A stretch of DNA of 64,000 nucleotides from Actinopolyspora saharensis (lineage in GTDB: Bacteria > Actinomycetota > Actinomycetes > Mycobacteriales > Pseudonocardiaceae), in assembly GCF_900100925.1 (NCBI RefSeq), contig NZ_FNKO01000002.1:744001-808000 (forward strand), read 5' to 3'. The notes under the pieces were generated by a model that worked only from the letters and a program-made list of their open reading frames with translations, was not told the DNA's origin and made no database searches. Shown piece by piece: positions 8,721 through 17,627 of the stretch (positions are counted from its first letter, which is position 1; every line of letters begins with the position of its first letter). The translations under genes and the position numbers were made by a program.

Positions 8721-10121
8721 TCAGGCCTTCGCCAGGGCGGGCTCCTCCTCCGAGCCGTCCCGGCGCTCCTCCGGCTGATCCGCCTCCTCGTCACCGTTGA
8801 TCAGCAGCGGCGAGCTGGGAGCCTTCAGCACCTCGTCGTCCAGTATCCCCTCGCCGCGGGCGACCACCGTGGGCACCGCGATCTGCCCGGCCACGTTGGT
8901 CATCGTGCGCATCATGTCCATGATCGGGTCGACCGCGTACGCGACAGCGATGCCGGTGGCGATCATGGCCGGAGGGAAGTCCAGCGCACCCACGGTGAGG
9001 GTCAGCATGGTGAACCAGCCGGTGACCCCTGCCGTGGCGATCGCGCCGAACACCGCCACCGCCACGATCGTCAGGTACTGGGCGATCCCCATCTCGAAGC
9101 CGAACAGGTTGGCGATGAAGATCGAACCGACAGCCGGGTAGACGGCCGCGCAGCCGTCCATCTTCGTCGTGGTCGCGAGCGGGACGGCGAAGCTCGCGTA
9201 GGAGCGGTCCACGCCGAGGTTGACCGCGGCCTGACGGCTCAGCGGCAGGCTGGCTCCCGAGGAGCGGGAGACGAAGGCGAACTGCAGCACCGTCCAGGCC
9301 TTGCCGAAGAACTTCACCGGGCTGACCCTGGCCACGAACCACAGCAGCAGCGGGTAGACCCCGAACAGCACCAGGGCGCACCCCAGGTAGGTGGCTCCGG
9401 TGAGCTTGAGCAGCGGAGCGAAGAACTCGTTGCCGTAAGTCGCCACCGCGTTGCCGATCAGCCCGAGCGTGCCGAGCGGGGCGAGGCGGATGATCCACCC
9501 CAGCACCCGCTGGATGATCTCGAAGACCGCCTGGTTGAACTCGACGAAGGGCTTGGCCTTGTCCCCCAGGCTGTAGGCGGCAGCGCCGACCAGCAGGGAG
9601 ACGAACACGACCTGCAGCGTCTCGCCCTCGGCGAAGGCGCCGACCAGGTGCTCGGGCACCAGCCCCTGGATGAGGTCCAGCCACGATCCCGAGCTCATCT
9701 CGTTCACGTCGTTCACGCGCTGCTGGTCCGGGCTGATGTCGACCCCCTGACCCGGCCGCAGCACCCCGGCCACCCCGATGCCGATCAGCACGGAGATCAG
9801 CGAGGTGATCGCGAACCACATGGCGGTCTTGCCGCCGAGCCTGGCCGCGGCGCGCCCGCCGCCCATGGAGCGCAGGCTGGTGATGCCGAGCACTATGGCG
9901 GTGAAGATCAGCGGCAGCACCGTGAAGGTGAGCAGCTTGGTGAACGTGGATCCGATGGTGTCCAGCGTCGTGACCAGCCATCCCGCGCCGGTGGAGTCGG
10001 CCAGCCACCCCAGCAGGGCACCGAGCAGCAGCGAGGCGAGGACCGCCACTGCGAACACTTTCGGGTTAAAACGTAAGAGGGACGGGCGTCGGCGTGGTGA
10101 TTCGGCCTGTGTCTCGGACAC
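8721..10121 (-). CDS. Dicarboxylate/amino acid:cation symporter (DAACS family)
   Basis: Integral membrane carrier of 466 residues that imports C4-dicarboxylates or acidic amino acids with Na+ or H+. Hallmarks are the hydrophobic segments from FAVAVLASLLLGALLGWL onwards, the serine-rich re-entrant loop SRSSGASLPLS, the TTKMDGCA-type motif in which TKMDG binds substrate and cation, and the late segment AVDPIMDMMRTMTNVAG. The C-terminal 40 residues are acidic and soluble. GTG 10121 is chosen because GGGAG lies seven bases upstream. It is a lone gene with its own hairpin downstream and about 650 bases of non-coding DNA upstream. Substrate cannot be decided from sequence. Confidence 0.88.
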   Translation of the reverse strand: MSETQAESPRRRPSLLRFNPKVFAVAVLASLLLGALLGWLADSTGAGWLVTTLDTIGSTFTKLLTFTVLPLIFTAIVLGITSLRSMGGGRAAARLGGKTAMWFAITSLISVLIGIGVAGVLRPGQGVDISPDQQRVNDVNEMSSGSWLDLIQGLVPEHLVGAFAEGETLQVVFVSLLVGAAAYSLGDKAKPFVEFNQAVFEIIQRVLGWIIRLAPLGTLGLIGNAVATYGNEFFAPLLKLTGATYLGCALVLFGVYPLLLWFVARVSPVKFFGKAWTVLQFAFVSRSSGASLPLSRQAAVNLGVDRSYASFAVPLATTTKMDGCAAVYPAVGSIFIANLFGFEMGIAQYLTIVAVAVFGAIATAGVTGWFTMLTLTVGALDFPPAMIATGIAVAYAVDPIMDMMRTMTNVAGQIAVPTVVARGEGILDDEVLKAPSSPLLINGDEEADQPEERRDGSEEEPALAKA

Positions 10122-10777
10122 TGTTGTCTCCCGGAAAACACGGTTTCGTCGGGGCACGCTGGCACGCGCCCCGATTTGCGGGGAATGCGAGTACGCGGAT
10201 TCGGTCCGGGTGACGGGAGTCCGCTGGATCCTGCGCCGGAAGCAGCACGCCTCCGGTCGGCGGACTCTACCTGTCCCGGTAATTCACCGGCGACAAATAC
10301 AGCTGGCCTGCCGTCGCAGGTCGACGTGCAGGCGTTGCGTGAGGTACCGGGCGGTTCCCCGGTCGCTTCGGGCTGTCATCGCGCTGAGCATCAACAGCTC
10401 CGCGGGGATCTTTGTTCCGAACCCGAGAAACATGTGAACAGCTTCACTTCTCGTGGCTCTCCCCGCGAATCCGTCCGCGGGGGCGAGCTCCCTCGACGGG
10501 CAAGCGGCGCAGCTCCGTCCGCGCGGCCCCGCCGGGAACGGCCCAGCACCGACCGCGGCCGGTTCGAGCGAAAGCAGCTGCACCGCCGCCGGCCCCTGCT
10601 CAGCCGGAGGGGAGCGGCCACCCCGCCCCGACACGGCAACCAACACCGGACCGCGCCCCAAGCACACCCGGACGACCCCCATGACCCCGCCCGCGAAACC
10701 GCGCATCCCCGACCACCGGGGAAACGACACCGACTACCCGGCCACCCGCGCAGAGCTCCGTCACGGGGCACGCCCCG
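10122..10777. other. Long non-coding stretch
   Basis: About 650 bases separate the carrier gene from maf. Several open frames exist on both strands, but they are arginine/proline-rich with no recognisable domain or ribosome binding site, so I call none. The part next to the carrier contains CCGGTaattcACCGG (10278-10292 region), a possible short operator for it. Otherwise nothing recognisable. Confidence 0.4.
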
Positions 10778-11422
10778 CTAGCTCGCGTGATCCCACATCG
10801 AAACCACCCCGACCCCAACCTGGGCCAGCAGGCTGCGGGTGAGCGGGAGGCTGATCCCGATCACGCTGGAGGGATCGCCGTCCACTCCGGTAACGAACCA
10901 GCCCCCGAGGCCGTCCAACGTGAACCCGCCGGCCACCCGCAGCGGCTCGCCGGTAGCGATGTAGCTGTCCAGCTCCTGCTCGGAGGGCTCGCCGAAGCGC
11001 ACGGTCGTGGAGAGGTGATCACTGCTGCGGGCGACGACGCCGCCGTTGCTCACCCGCAGCACCGCGTGCCCGGTGAGCAGCTCCCCGGTTCCGCCCGCCA
11101 TCCACGACCAGCGGCGCGCGGCCTCCTCCGGGGTGGGGGGCTTGCCGACCAGCTGGTGCCCGTCGGGCCCGCCGGTCCACAGCATCGAGTCGCAGCCGAC
11201 GACCACGGCCTCCGCGAACTCGGCGGCCACCTGCTCGACGACGGCCTCGGCCTTGGCCGTGGCCAGCGCGGTGACCAGCTCGTCCGGAGCCGAGTCCGTC
11301 AACGAGGTCCGCACGGCGTCCTCATCCACCCCGGAAACCCGGACCACCGGTTCGATCCCGGCTGCGCGCAGCACGGACTGACGGGCGGGGGACGCGGAAG
11401 CGAGCACGAAACGCACGTCCAC
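10778..11422 (-). CDS. maf: Maf-like nucleoside triphosphate pyrophosphatase
   Basis: Cytosolic house-cleaning enzyme of 214 residues that hydrolyses non-canonical or surplus nucleotides (dTTP/UTP or m7GTP class) to monophosphates. It begins RFVLASASPARQSVLRAAG, the family signature in which the S-x-S-P-x-R segment binds phosphate. It has VVGCDSMLW and VGKPPTPEEA in the middle, and EPLRVAGGFTLDGLGGWF near the C-terminus. GTG 11422 gives this conserved start; no strong Shine-Dalgarno precedes it. It is divergent from pabB, with start codons only 76 bases apart. M. tuberculosis also carries a maf gene near accA3. Confidence 0.9.
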   Translation of the reverse strand: MDVRFVLASASPARQSVLRAAGIEPVVRVSGVDEDAVRTSLTDSAPDELVTALATAKAEAVVEQVAAEFAEAVVVGCDSMLWTGGPDGHQLVGKPPTPEEAARRWSWMAGGTGELLTGHAVLRVSNGGVVARSSDHLSTTVRFGEPSEQELDSYIATGEPLRVAGGFTLDGLGGWFVTGVDGDPSSVIGISLPLTRSLLAQVGVGVVSMWDHAS

Positions 11423-11498
11423 GACTGTAGCGGTGAGCGAAGTTACTCGGATCGGGTGAGTGGGTGGGAGCACCTCCCCGCGGCTGCATACTGGCGGT

Positions 11499-12803
11499 GT
11501 GCGACTGTTCATCCGGCCCGTCGAGGGGGACGCCGCTGCCACCGACGTGCTGCGCGCCCTCGACCGACGGGCACGCCGCCACGGGCTCGCCTCCCCCGCC
11601 GCGCTGACCGGGGACTGGTTCGGCGGCGGGGCCGTGCTGGCTCCGTCCGTGCGGGTCGAGCGCCGCGCCTCCGAGGCGGCTTTCGAACAGCTCGACGACC
11701 ACCCAGCAGTGAGCGCGGACCCCGCAGCGCCGGACGGGGCCGTCGGCGGCGGCTGGTTCGGCTACCTGGGGTACGGCCTGACCGACCCGGCGGACGCGGA
11801 GCGCCTGCCACGTCGACGGCTGCCCGCCACCGCCTGGGGCTGGGCCGACCACGTGCTCCGCCTGGACTCCGCTGGGCAGTGGTGGTTCGAGGCCCTGGCC
11901 CGGCAGGAACCCCGCGAGCTCGGCGCGGAGCTGGCCGAGCTGGTGCGCAGCGCCGCCGCGGAGCCGCCCGGGTCCGCCCCGGCCGCCGGTCCGGTCGACG
12001 CTCCGGACGCGGCGCTGCACCGCAAGGCGGTGCGGCGCTGCGTGGAGGAGATAGCCGCGGGCGAGATCTTCCAGGCCAACGTGTGCAGCCGCTTCAGCCT
12101 CCCCTTCGAGGGCAGTCCACTGGAGCTGTTCGCCGCGGGAAGTTCCCGCTTCCGCCCCGCGCGGGCCGCCTACCTCTCCGGGGACTGGGGGGCCGTGGCC
12201 TCGCTGTCCCCCGAGTTGTTCCTGGCGCGCCACGGCGATGTGGTCCACAGCAGCCCCATCAAGGGGACCACCCCCCGGCGGGGACCGCAGGACGACCACA
12301 ACGCGCAGGTGCTGCGCGAGTCGCTCAAGGACATCGCGGAGAACGTGATGATCGTCGACATGGCCCGCAACGACCTGGGGCGGGTGGCCGACACCGGCGG
12401 TGTGACCACCCCCCGGCTCCTGCGGGTGCAGCCCCACCCCGGGGTCTGGCACCTCGTCTCGGAGGTCCGCGCGGAGCTGCCCGTCGGCACCTCGAACGCC
12501 GAGCTGCTGGCGGCGACGTTCCCTCCCGCCTCGGTCACCGGAGCTCCGAAGGCGCGGGCGCTGGAGATCATCGCCGAGCTGGAGGCCGAGCCCCGCGAGG
12601 TCTACTGCGGAGCCGTGGGAATGTCCTCCCCCGTCGCCGGAACAGAGCTCAACGTGGCCATCCGCACCGTGGAGCACGCGGCGGGGCGGGTCGCCTTCGG
12701 GGTTGGCGGGGGCATCACGGCCGACTCCGAGGCGGAGTCCGAGTGGCAGGAGTGCCTGACCAAGGCCGCTCCGCTGCTGTCCCTGCTCGGGCGGGCGGAC
12801 TGA
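11499..12803 (+). CDS. pabB: Aminodeoxychorismate synthase component I
   Basis: Chorismate-utilising enzyme of 434 residues that makes 4-amino-4-deoxychorismate for folate. The C-terminal chorismate-binding domain shows GEIFQANVCSRF, SPELFLAR, the PIKGTTPR loop and MIVDMARNDLGRV, then ASVTGAPKARALEII and GVGGGITADSEAESEWQEC. The Lys in PIKGT is typical of PabB, whereas anthranilate synthase has PIAGT. GTG 11499 starts MRLFIRPVEG; the frame is open to 11460. No pabA glutaminase or pabC lyase is in the window. It converges on glpF with 66 bases between them. Confidence 0.88.
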   Translation: MRLFIRPVEGDAAATDVLRALDRRARRHGLASPAALTGDWFGGGAVLAPSVRVERRASEAAFEQLDDHPAVSADPAAPDGAVGGGWFGYLGYGLTDPADAERLPRRRLPATAWGWADHVLRLDSAGQWWFEALARQEPRELGAELAELVRSAAAEPPGSAPAAGPVDAPDAALHRKAVRRCVEEIAAGEIFQANVCSRFSLPFEGSPLELFAAGSSRFRPARAAYLSGDWGAVASLSPELFLARHGDVVHSSPIKGTTPRRGPQDDHNAQVLRESLKDIAENVMIVDMARNDLGRVADTGGVTTPRLLRVQPHPGVWHLVSEVRAELPVGTSNAELLAATFPPASVTGAPKARALEIIAELEAEPREVYCGAVGMSSPVAGTELNVAIRTVEHAAGRVAFGVGGGITADSEAESEWQECLTKAAPLLSLLGRAD

Positions 12804-12869
12804 TCGAGGACCCCGCCGGGAAGGGTGCTGCGGAACTTCGCGGATCGACACCGGCCGCGCCCCGCGGGG

Positions 12870-13757
12870 TCACTCGGGCACCCGGCCGGACTCCGGCGCG
12901 TCCCGGACCGCGAGCACCTGGCCGATGAACAGGTCGTAGACGAGCGCGCCGAGCACACCCCCGATCAGCGGGCCCACTATCGGGATCCAGAAGTACCACG
13001 AGAACCACTCGTAGCTTCCGGGCAGCGCGATGTCCCCCCAGCCGGCAAGGTAGGTCCACAGCCGGGGCCCGAAGTCGCGCGCCGGGTTGATCGCGTAACC
13101 CGCGTTCGGGCCGAAGGTCAGCCCGACCACGGTGACGACCATCCCGATCAGGAAGGGCGCGAGGTTCACTCCGGGAGCCATGTTGCGCTTGTCGAGCAGG
13201 GCGCAGATCAGCCCCACCAGAATCGCCGTTCCGACCACCTGGTCCAGCAGCGGCCCCCACCAGCCCCCTCCGAAGTACTCGGCGGGGAAGGTGGCGAAGA
13301 TCGAGAACGTGTCCAGCGACTCCGCCCGGGTGATCCCCTCCGAGGCGTTGTAGGCGTCGATGGCGGGGGCGTAGACCGCGTGGACGAGCGCGGCCGCGAG
13401 GAAGGCCCCGACCACCTGGGCGAACCAGTACGGCACCACCTTGTGCAGGGGGAAGGCCCTGCGCACCGCGAAGGCCAGGGTCACGGCGGGGTTGATGTGG
13501 GCGCCGCTGACCCCTCCGGCCGTGTAGACGCCGAACACGACGCCGAACCCCCACCCCCAGATGATGATCAGCCAGTTGGCCGCGCCGAACTCCGCCGTCT
13601 GCCGCCCGGACTCGGGAAGCGCGGCCAGGGCGACTGCCACGGATCCGCATCCGAGCAGAATCAGCACGAAGGTCCCGAGCACTTCCGCGAGGAGCTCTCC
13701 GCCCAGTCCCCTGCGGTAGCGCCAGTGGGCACGTCCGGGTGCCGCGCCTTCGGACAT
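12870..13757 (-). CDS. glpF: Glycerol facilitator / aquaglyceroporin (MIP family)
   Basis: Membrane channel of 295 residues for glycerol and water. Both pore motifs are present: HINPAVTLAF in the first half and INPARDFGPRL in the second. The Asp after the second NPA (NPARD) is typical of glycerol-conducting GlpF rather than strict aquaporins. Six membrane segments are visible. ATG 13757 has GAGGAGGGG upstream. It is probably functionally linked to the GlpR/GlpD pair 10 kb away, although glycerol kinase is not seen here. Confidence 0.92.
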   Translation of the reverse strand: MSEGAAPGRAHWRYRRGLGGELLAEVLGTFVLILLGCGSVAVALAALPESGRQTAEFGAANWLIIIWGWGFGVVFGVYTAGGVSGAHINPAVTLAFAVRRAFPLHKVVPYWFAQVVGAFLAAALVHAVYAPAIDAYNASEGITRAESLDTFSIFATFPAEYFGGGWWGPLLDQVVGTAILVGLICALLDKRNMAPGVNLAPFLIGMVVTVVGLTFGPNAGYAINPARDFGPRLWTYLAGWGDIALPGSYEWFSWYFWIPIVGPLIGGVLGALVYDLFIGQVLAVRDAPESGRVPE

Positions 13758-13949
13758 CGCCCCTCCTCGCCCCGACATCGTGCGCGATCCGTTCCGCCGC
13801 CGCTCGTCCGCTCCACGGCACCGCGCGCGGAAAGTCACTGGTTCCGGACAAAGAGTAACCGACGTCGCCGGGTGTCGCCGGGGAGGCGACACGCCCGCGC
13901 AGGCGGGCCGAAGCGGCCGGGCCCGGCCGGACGGGTGAGGTGCGCGGGT

Positions 13950-14501
13950 TCACCGGACCGCGTCGTTCGGGGCCGTCCACGTGGCGCAGGCGCTCGTGCT
14001 CCCCTCCCGGAACCCGGCCTTCCTCCACCGGCGCTGATTCGCGGGAGAACCGTGGGTGTCGGCCATCTTCGCGCTTCCCGGGGTCTCGACGAGGCGCACG
14101 GCCCTCCGGCGATCCAGCAGCCCGTCCTCGACGGCGCGGGCCACGAACATCCCGGCGAAGCACTCGGCCTGCAACTCCTTCCTGCGGGTGCCCCGCAGGG
14201 ATTCCGGAAAGGACTCCGCCGACTCGTCGGCGCGCTCCGCGGAGGCCCGCAGAACCCCGGAGAGGCGCTGCACGTGGTGCCCGTACTCGTGCGCCAGCAG
14301 CACCAGGTGGGATTCCTCGTTCACGCCGAGATCGGACAGCACCCACTGCCGGGGCATGTGGATGGTGCCCTCGCAGTGGAAGGCCGTCGGCCGGACCTCC
14401 TCATACTCCGTCGCGCACTCGCCGGCCCGGGAGCCCAAACTGATCTCGGGGATCCCGTGCTCCATGCCCGCGTCGTCGAGCACTCCTCGCACCGTAACCA
14501 C
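13950..14501 (-). CDS. Putative neutral zinc metallopeptidase, N-terminally short
   Basis: Protein of 183 residues with the zinc-peptidase motif HEYGHHVQ (HExxH type) near residue 71 and the downstream Glu-containing segment RKELQAECFAGMF, as in the YpfJ-type family (Pfam Zn_peptidase_2). Family members usually have an N-terminal membrane or signal segment and about 80 more residues; these are missing here. The frame closes (TGA) five codons upstream of the GTG at 14501, and the preceding gene ends at 14514. The C-terminal end (ACATW) looks complete. It may be a cytosolic short form or an N-terminally truncated gene. Confidence 0.65.
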   Translation of the reverse strand: MVTVRGVLDDAGMEHGIPEISLGSRAGECATEYEEVRPTAFHCEGTIHMPRQWVLSDLGVNEESHLVLLAHEYGHHVQRLSGVLRASAERADESAESFPESLRGTRRKELQAECFAGMFVARAVEDGLLDRRRAVRLVETPGSAKMADTHGSPANQRRWRKAGFREGSTSACATWTAPNDAVR

Positions 14502-14513
14502 GAAGCAACCGGA

Positions 14514-14927
14514 TCACGAGGTGTTCCCTCCGGGACGTTGCTCGGGAGGCAGGCTGCACGCCGGGGTCTCGCCGGGAAACCGGTGCCTGTTCCGGGCGAC
14601 CGCGCGGTAGACCGCCTCCGCGCAGGAGCGCACTCCGGGGGCCGCGAGAAACCCGCCCACGAACCGCCAGGGACCCGCGCAGTTCCGCAGCAGCGCGGCC
14701 ACGGCTGCCGCCCCGCCGTGCACCCGGCCACCCGCGCGTTCCACGAACAGCACCTCGCGCCGCGCCCGCTGCTCGGAAGCACCGAGGCGGGCCAGGTCCG
14801 CCTCCTGCCAGGGCACCACGCGCACGCGGACGGGCAGACGTTCGGCCAGGCGGACGCTGCGGGTGCAGAACCCGCAGTCACCGTCGTAGACGAGCACGCA
14901 GGATTCGCTCATGGGTTCACTGTGCAC
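14514..14927 (-). CDS. DCC-family thiol-disulfide oxidoreductase-like protein
   Basis: Small protein of 137 residues (DUF393/DCC family). The diagnostic VLYDGDCGFCTRSVRL at the N-terminus supplies the DxxCxxC motif. The downstream WRFVGGFLAAPGVR and AVYRAVARNRHRF segments match family members. GTG 14927 has GGGAG six bases upstream; ATG 14912 is an alternative. It lies 12 bases upstream of the zinc peptidase on the same strand, so the two are probably cotranscribed. The redox partner is unknown. Confidence 0.85.
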   Translation of the reverse strand: MHSEPMSESCVLVYDGDCGFCTRSVRLAERLPVRVRVVPWQEADLARLGASEQRARREVLFVERAGGRVHGGAAAVAALLRNCAGPWRFVGGFLAAPGVRSCAEAVYRAVARNRHRFPGETPACSLPPEQRPGGNTS

Positions 14928-15078
14928 GCGAATCTCCCGGCCGCACAGCTCGACCGGTCGGCTCGGCGCGTGCCCGGAGCTCTCCGGAGGAGCGGGCGGC
15001 CGAGGAGGCGTTTCCGACGTTCACCGCCCGCGCCGCCCGCACCGCACAGTCCCGAACCCGGTCGGTTCCCGAGCGCGC

Positions 15079-16482
15079 TCAGTCGAGGTCGTCGTGCCGC
15101 ATCAGCTGCCTGCCCGCTTCGGTCAGCGAACCGGACAGGGCCGGGTACACCGAGAAGGTGTTCGCCAGGTCCTCCACCGTCACCTGGTTCTGCACGGACA
15201 GCGCCAGCGGCAGGATCAGCTCGCTCGCGTTCGGCGCGACCACGACGCCGCCGACCACGACACCGGTCGCGGGACGGCAGAACACCTTGAGGAAGCCCCG
15301 CCGGACCCCCTCCATCTTCGCGCGCGGGTTCCCGGAGAGGGGCAGTACGACGCTCCGCGCCGGAACCTCGCCGGACTCGATGGACTGCTGGCTGATGCCG
15401 ACCGTGGCGATCTCCGGGTGGGTGAACACGTTGGCCGCGACCGTCTTGAGCTTGATCGGGGTGACCCCCTCGCCCAGGGCGTGCCACATGGCGATCCGCC
15501 CCTGCATCGCGGCCACCGAGGCCAGCAGCAGCACACCGGTGCAGTCCCCCGCGGCGTAAACCCCGGTCGCGCTGGTCCGCGAGACCCGGTCCACCGGGAT
15601 GTAGCCGCCGCGGTCGACCTCCACGCCGATGCGATCCAGCCCGATGTCCGAGGTGTTCGGCACGGACCCCACGGTCATCAGGGCGTGGCTGGCCTCGATC
15701 TGCCGTCCGTCGTTCAGGTGGATCAACACCCCCGAGTCGGTCCGGTCGATCCGGTCGGCCCTGGCGTGCTTGACCACGCTGGCACCGCGTTCGGAGAAGA
15801 CCTCCTCCAGCACGGCGGCCGCGTCGGCGTCCTCGTGCGGCAGCACCCGGTCCCGGCTGGAGACCAGGGTGACCTTGACCCCCATCTCGGCGTAGGCCGA
15901 GGCGAACTCGACACCGGTCACTCCCGAGCCGACCACGGCGAGGTGCTCGGGCAACTCCGGCAGGTCGTAGAGCTGACGCCAGGTCAGGATGCGTTCGCCG
16001 TCCGGCTGAGCCCCGGGGAGGATGCGCGGAGTGGCACCGGTGGAGATCAGCACGGAATCGGCGACCAGCTCCTCCTGACCGCCGTCGCTGAGATCCACCC
16101 GGATGCGGTGCTGGGCCAGCCCGGGGGTCTCGTCGACGAAACGGGCGCGCCCGCCCAGGATCCGAACTCCCTCGCGGTGGACCCTGGAGCGTATGTCCGC
16201 CGACTGCGCCAGGGCCAGCCCCTTGACACGGCCGTGCACCACGCCCGTGTCCACCTCGGTGGAGCCCTCCTTGACCCGGATTCCCAGTTCCTGGACGTCG
16301 CGGATGGAGGAGCGCGCACCGCCGGAGGCTATGAAGGTCTTCGACGGAACGCAGTCGTAGAGCACGCATGCCCCGCCCAGACCCTCCGCCTCGACCAGCG
16401 TGACGTCCGCCCCGTTCTGCGCTGCCACGAGGGCGGCCTCGTATCCAGCCGGTCCGCCTCCCATGATTACGATGCGGGTCAC
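15079..16482 (-). CDS. lpdA: NAD(P)H-quinone dehydrogenase, lipoamide-dehydrogenase-like flavoprotein
   Basis: FAD flavoprotein of 467 residues in the pyridine-nucleotide disulfide reductase fold: MGGGPAGYEAALVAAQNGA at the N-terminus, GSGVTGVEFASAYAEMG for NAD(P)H binding, and GVYAAGDCTG near residue 310. A CxxxxC pair is present (C39 and C44, in GGACVLYDCVPSK). The C-terminus has VYPALSGSLTEAGRQLM where true lipoamide dehydrogenases carry HxHPTxxE, so lipoamide turnover is unlikely. This agrees with the M. tuberculosis LpdA (Rv3303c) group, described as a quinone reductase. It is divergent from the GGCT-like gene, as in mycobacteria. Confidence 0.88.
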   Translation of the reverse strand: MTRIVIMGGGPAGYEAALVAAQNGADVTLVEAEGLGGACVLYDCVPSKTFIASGGARSSIRDVQELGIRVKEGSTEVDTGVVHGRVKGLALAQSADIRSRVHREGVRILGGRARFVDETPGLAQHRIRVDLSDGGQEELVADSVLISTGATPRILPGAQPDGERILTWRQLYDLPELPEHLAVVGSGVTGVEFASAYAEMGVKVTLVSSRDRVLPHEDADAAAVLEEVFSERGASVVKHARADRIDRTDSGVLIHLNDGRQIEASHALMTVGSVPNTSDIGLDRIGVEVDRGGYIPVDRVSRTSATGVYAAGDCTGVLLLASVAAMQGRIAMWHALGEGVTPIKLKTVAANVFTHPEIATVGISQQSIESGEVPARSVVLPLSGNPRAKMEGVRRGFLKVFCRPATGVVVGGVVVAPNASELILPLALSVQNQVTVEDLANTFSVYPALSGSLTEAGRQLMRHDDLD

Positions 16483-16857
16483 TTCGCTCTCCTCCTAGGA
16501 TCCGTCCGGGAGTTCGGTCAGGTGGTGGCTGGGCGACCGCTGACAGCGGCACGGCAGCTGATCACGCTCTTCGGTTCCGCGCCGTCCACGCTCGAGACGT
16601 GCTGCGGCGGCACCGACCTCCCCCGCCCCGCGGCGTTCTTGTCGCCCGGTCGCGGGACACACCGCCCCGAAGCAAGGTGTAGACCATTAACACACCCCTT
16701 CACCTTCGGGCTCGCACCCACCGGCTCAACGGTACGCGGCCGAGCGGGCGAACCGCGCCACCGGTTCCGAGGAGCGAGTCCGCACACCACGGCTACCTCC
16801 GATCCCCACACGTCGCGGGGAGGGACAACGGCTCCCCAGGTCGTTACCCTGTGATTC
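16483..16857. other. Divergent promoter region lpdA / GGCT-like gene
   Basis: These 375 bases separate two divergent starts. No gene is supported. The right-hand end carries a plausible promoter for the GGCT-like gene, listed separately. Confidence 0.4.
16822..16850 (+). promoter_or_regulatory. Candidate promoter giving a leaderless mRNA
   Basis: GGGACA (16822-16827) and TACCCT (16845-16850) are separated by 17 bases. The GTG start at 16858 lies seven bases after the -10 element. That places transcription start at or next to the start codon, as in leaderless actinobacterial messages. No Shine-Dalgarno is visible. Confidence 0.4.
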
Positions 16858-17310
16858 GTGCCGCTATACGCCGCCTACGGATCCAACATGGACCCGGCTC
16901 AAATGCTCGAACGCGCCCCGCACTCGCCCGTCGCGGGGACCGGATGGTTGATGGACTGGCGGCTCACCTTCGGTGGTGAGGACCTGGGCTGGGAGGGCTC
17001 GCTCGCCACGGTCGTCGAGGAGCCCGGCTCGCACGTGTTCACCGTGCTCTACGACGTCAGCCCGGACGACGAGACGGCACTGGACCGCTGGGAGGGCTCG
17101 GAGCTCGGCCTGCACAAGAAGCTGCGGCTGCGCATCCACACCCTCGACGGCCCCACCATCGCCTGGTTGTACGTGCTGGACGCCTACGAGGGCGGTCTGC
17201 CCTCCGCGCGTTATCTCGGGCTGATCGCCGACGCCGCCGAATCCGCCGGAGCTCCCGAGGACTACGTGGCCGAACTGCGCAAAAAGCCCTGCACCAACGT
17301 GGGTCCCTGA
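16858..17310 (+). CDS. Gamma-glutamylcyclotransferase-like protein
   Basis: Small protein of 150 residues with the GGCT/AIG2 fold signature YAAYGSNMDPAQM at the N-terminus (YGSN binds substrate). The domain continues through TVLYDVSPDDETALDRWEG, with Trp-Glu-Gly closing it, as in the mycobacterial Rv3304-type protein next to lpdA. Family enzymes release 5-oxoproline from gamma-glutamyl amines; the substrate here is unknown. The GTG start coincides with the conserved N-terminus. It has no neighbour in the same operon. Confidence 0.78.
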   Translation: MPLYAAYGSNMDPAQMLERAPHSPVAGTGWLMDWRLTFGGEDLGWEGSLATVVEEPGSHVFTVLYDVSPDDETALDRWEGSELGLHKKLRLRIHTLDGPTIAWLYVLDAYEGGLPSARYLGLIADAAESAGAPEDYVAELRKKPCTNVGP

Positions 17311-17339
17311 CCACTCCCGCCGGTCGGTCCAGCGGCGCC

Positions 17340-17533
17340 CCAGGCAGGCTGACCACCTCCGCACGACACGGAAACCGTGATGGGGAGCCCCCGTGTCTCG
17401 GTCGGACGCCCCGACCGGGTGAGTGCCTGACGGGCGAGTTCCGACAGCACCTGCCCGGCCGAACGTTTCCCCGACGAGCCCGCTCCTGGACCGCGGCGAG
17501 CACGTCATCGTCCAAGCGGAGCGCAGTGCGCAT
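17340..17533 (-). pseudogene. VapB-like antitoxin relic with a one-base frameshift
   Basis: ATG 17533 opens MRTALRLDDDVLAAVQERARR, a typical ribbon-helix-helix antitoxin start. After about 22 residues this frame loses sense. The neighbouring frame continues with SAGQVLSELARQALTRSG, the expected second half of a VapB-type antitoxin. One missing base near 17467-17475 would join them. No PIN-domain toxin follows. TGTGCAT/ATGCGCA just upstream could be the remains of an autoregulatory operator. The 317-base gap between the GGCT-like gene and the next gene is otherwise empty. Confidence 0.55.
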
Positions 17534-17627
17534 ACATCTGATGCACAGCGAACCAAAACACGCTGCGCATAACCATCAGCCTCTCCCAGTGCCAGGGCAG
17601 TGCGCGAACCGGAACCGCGAAACCCCG

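Noticed and set aside
10284..10842. Overlapping open frames on both strands in the gap before maf
   Set aside because: No ribosome binding sites, no recognisable domain and low-complexity Arg/Pro composition.
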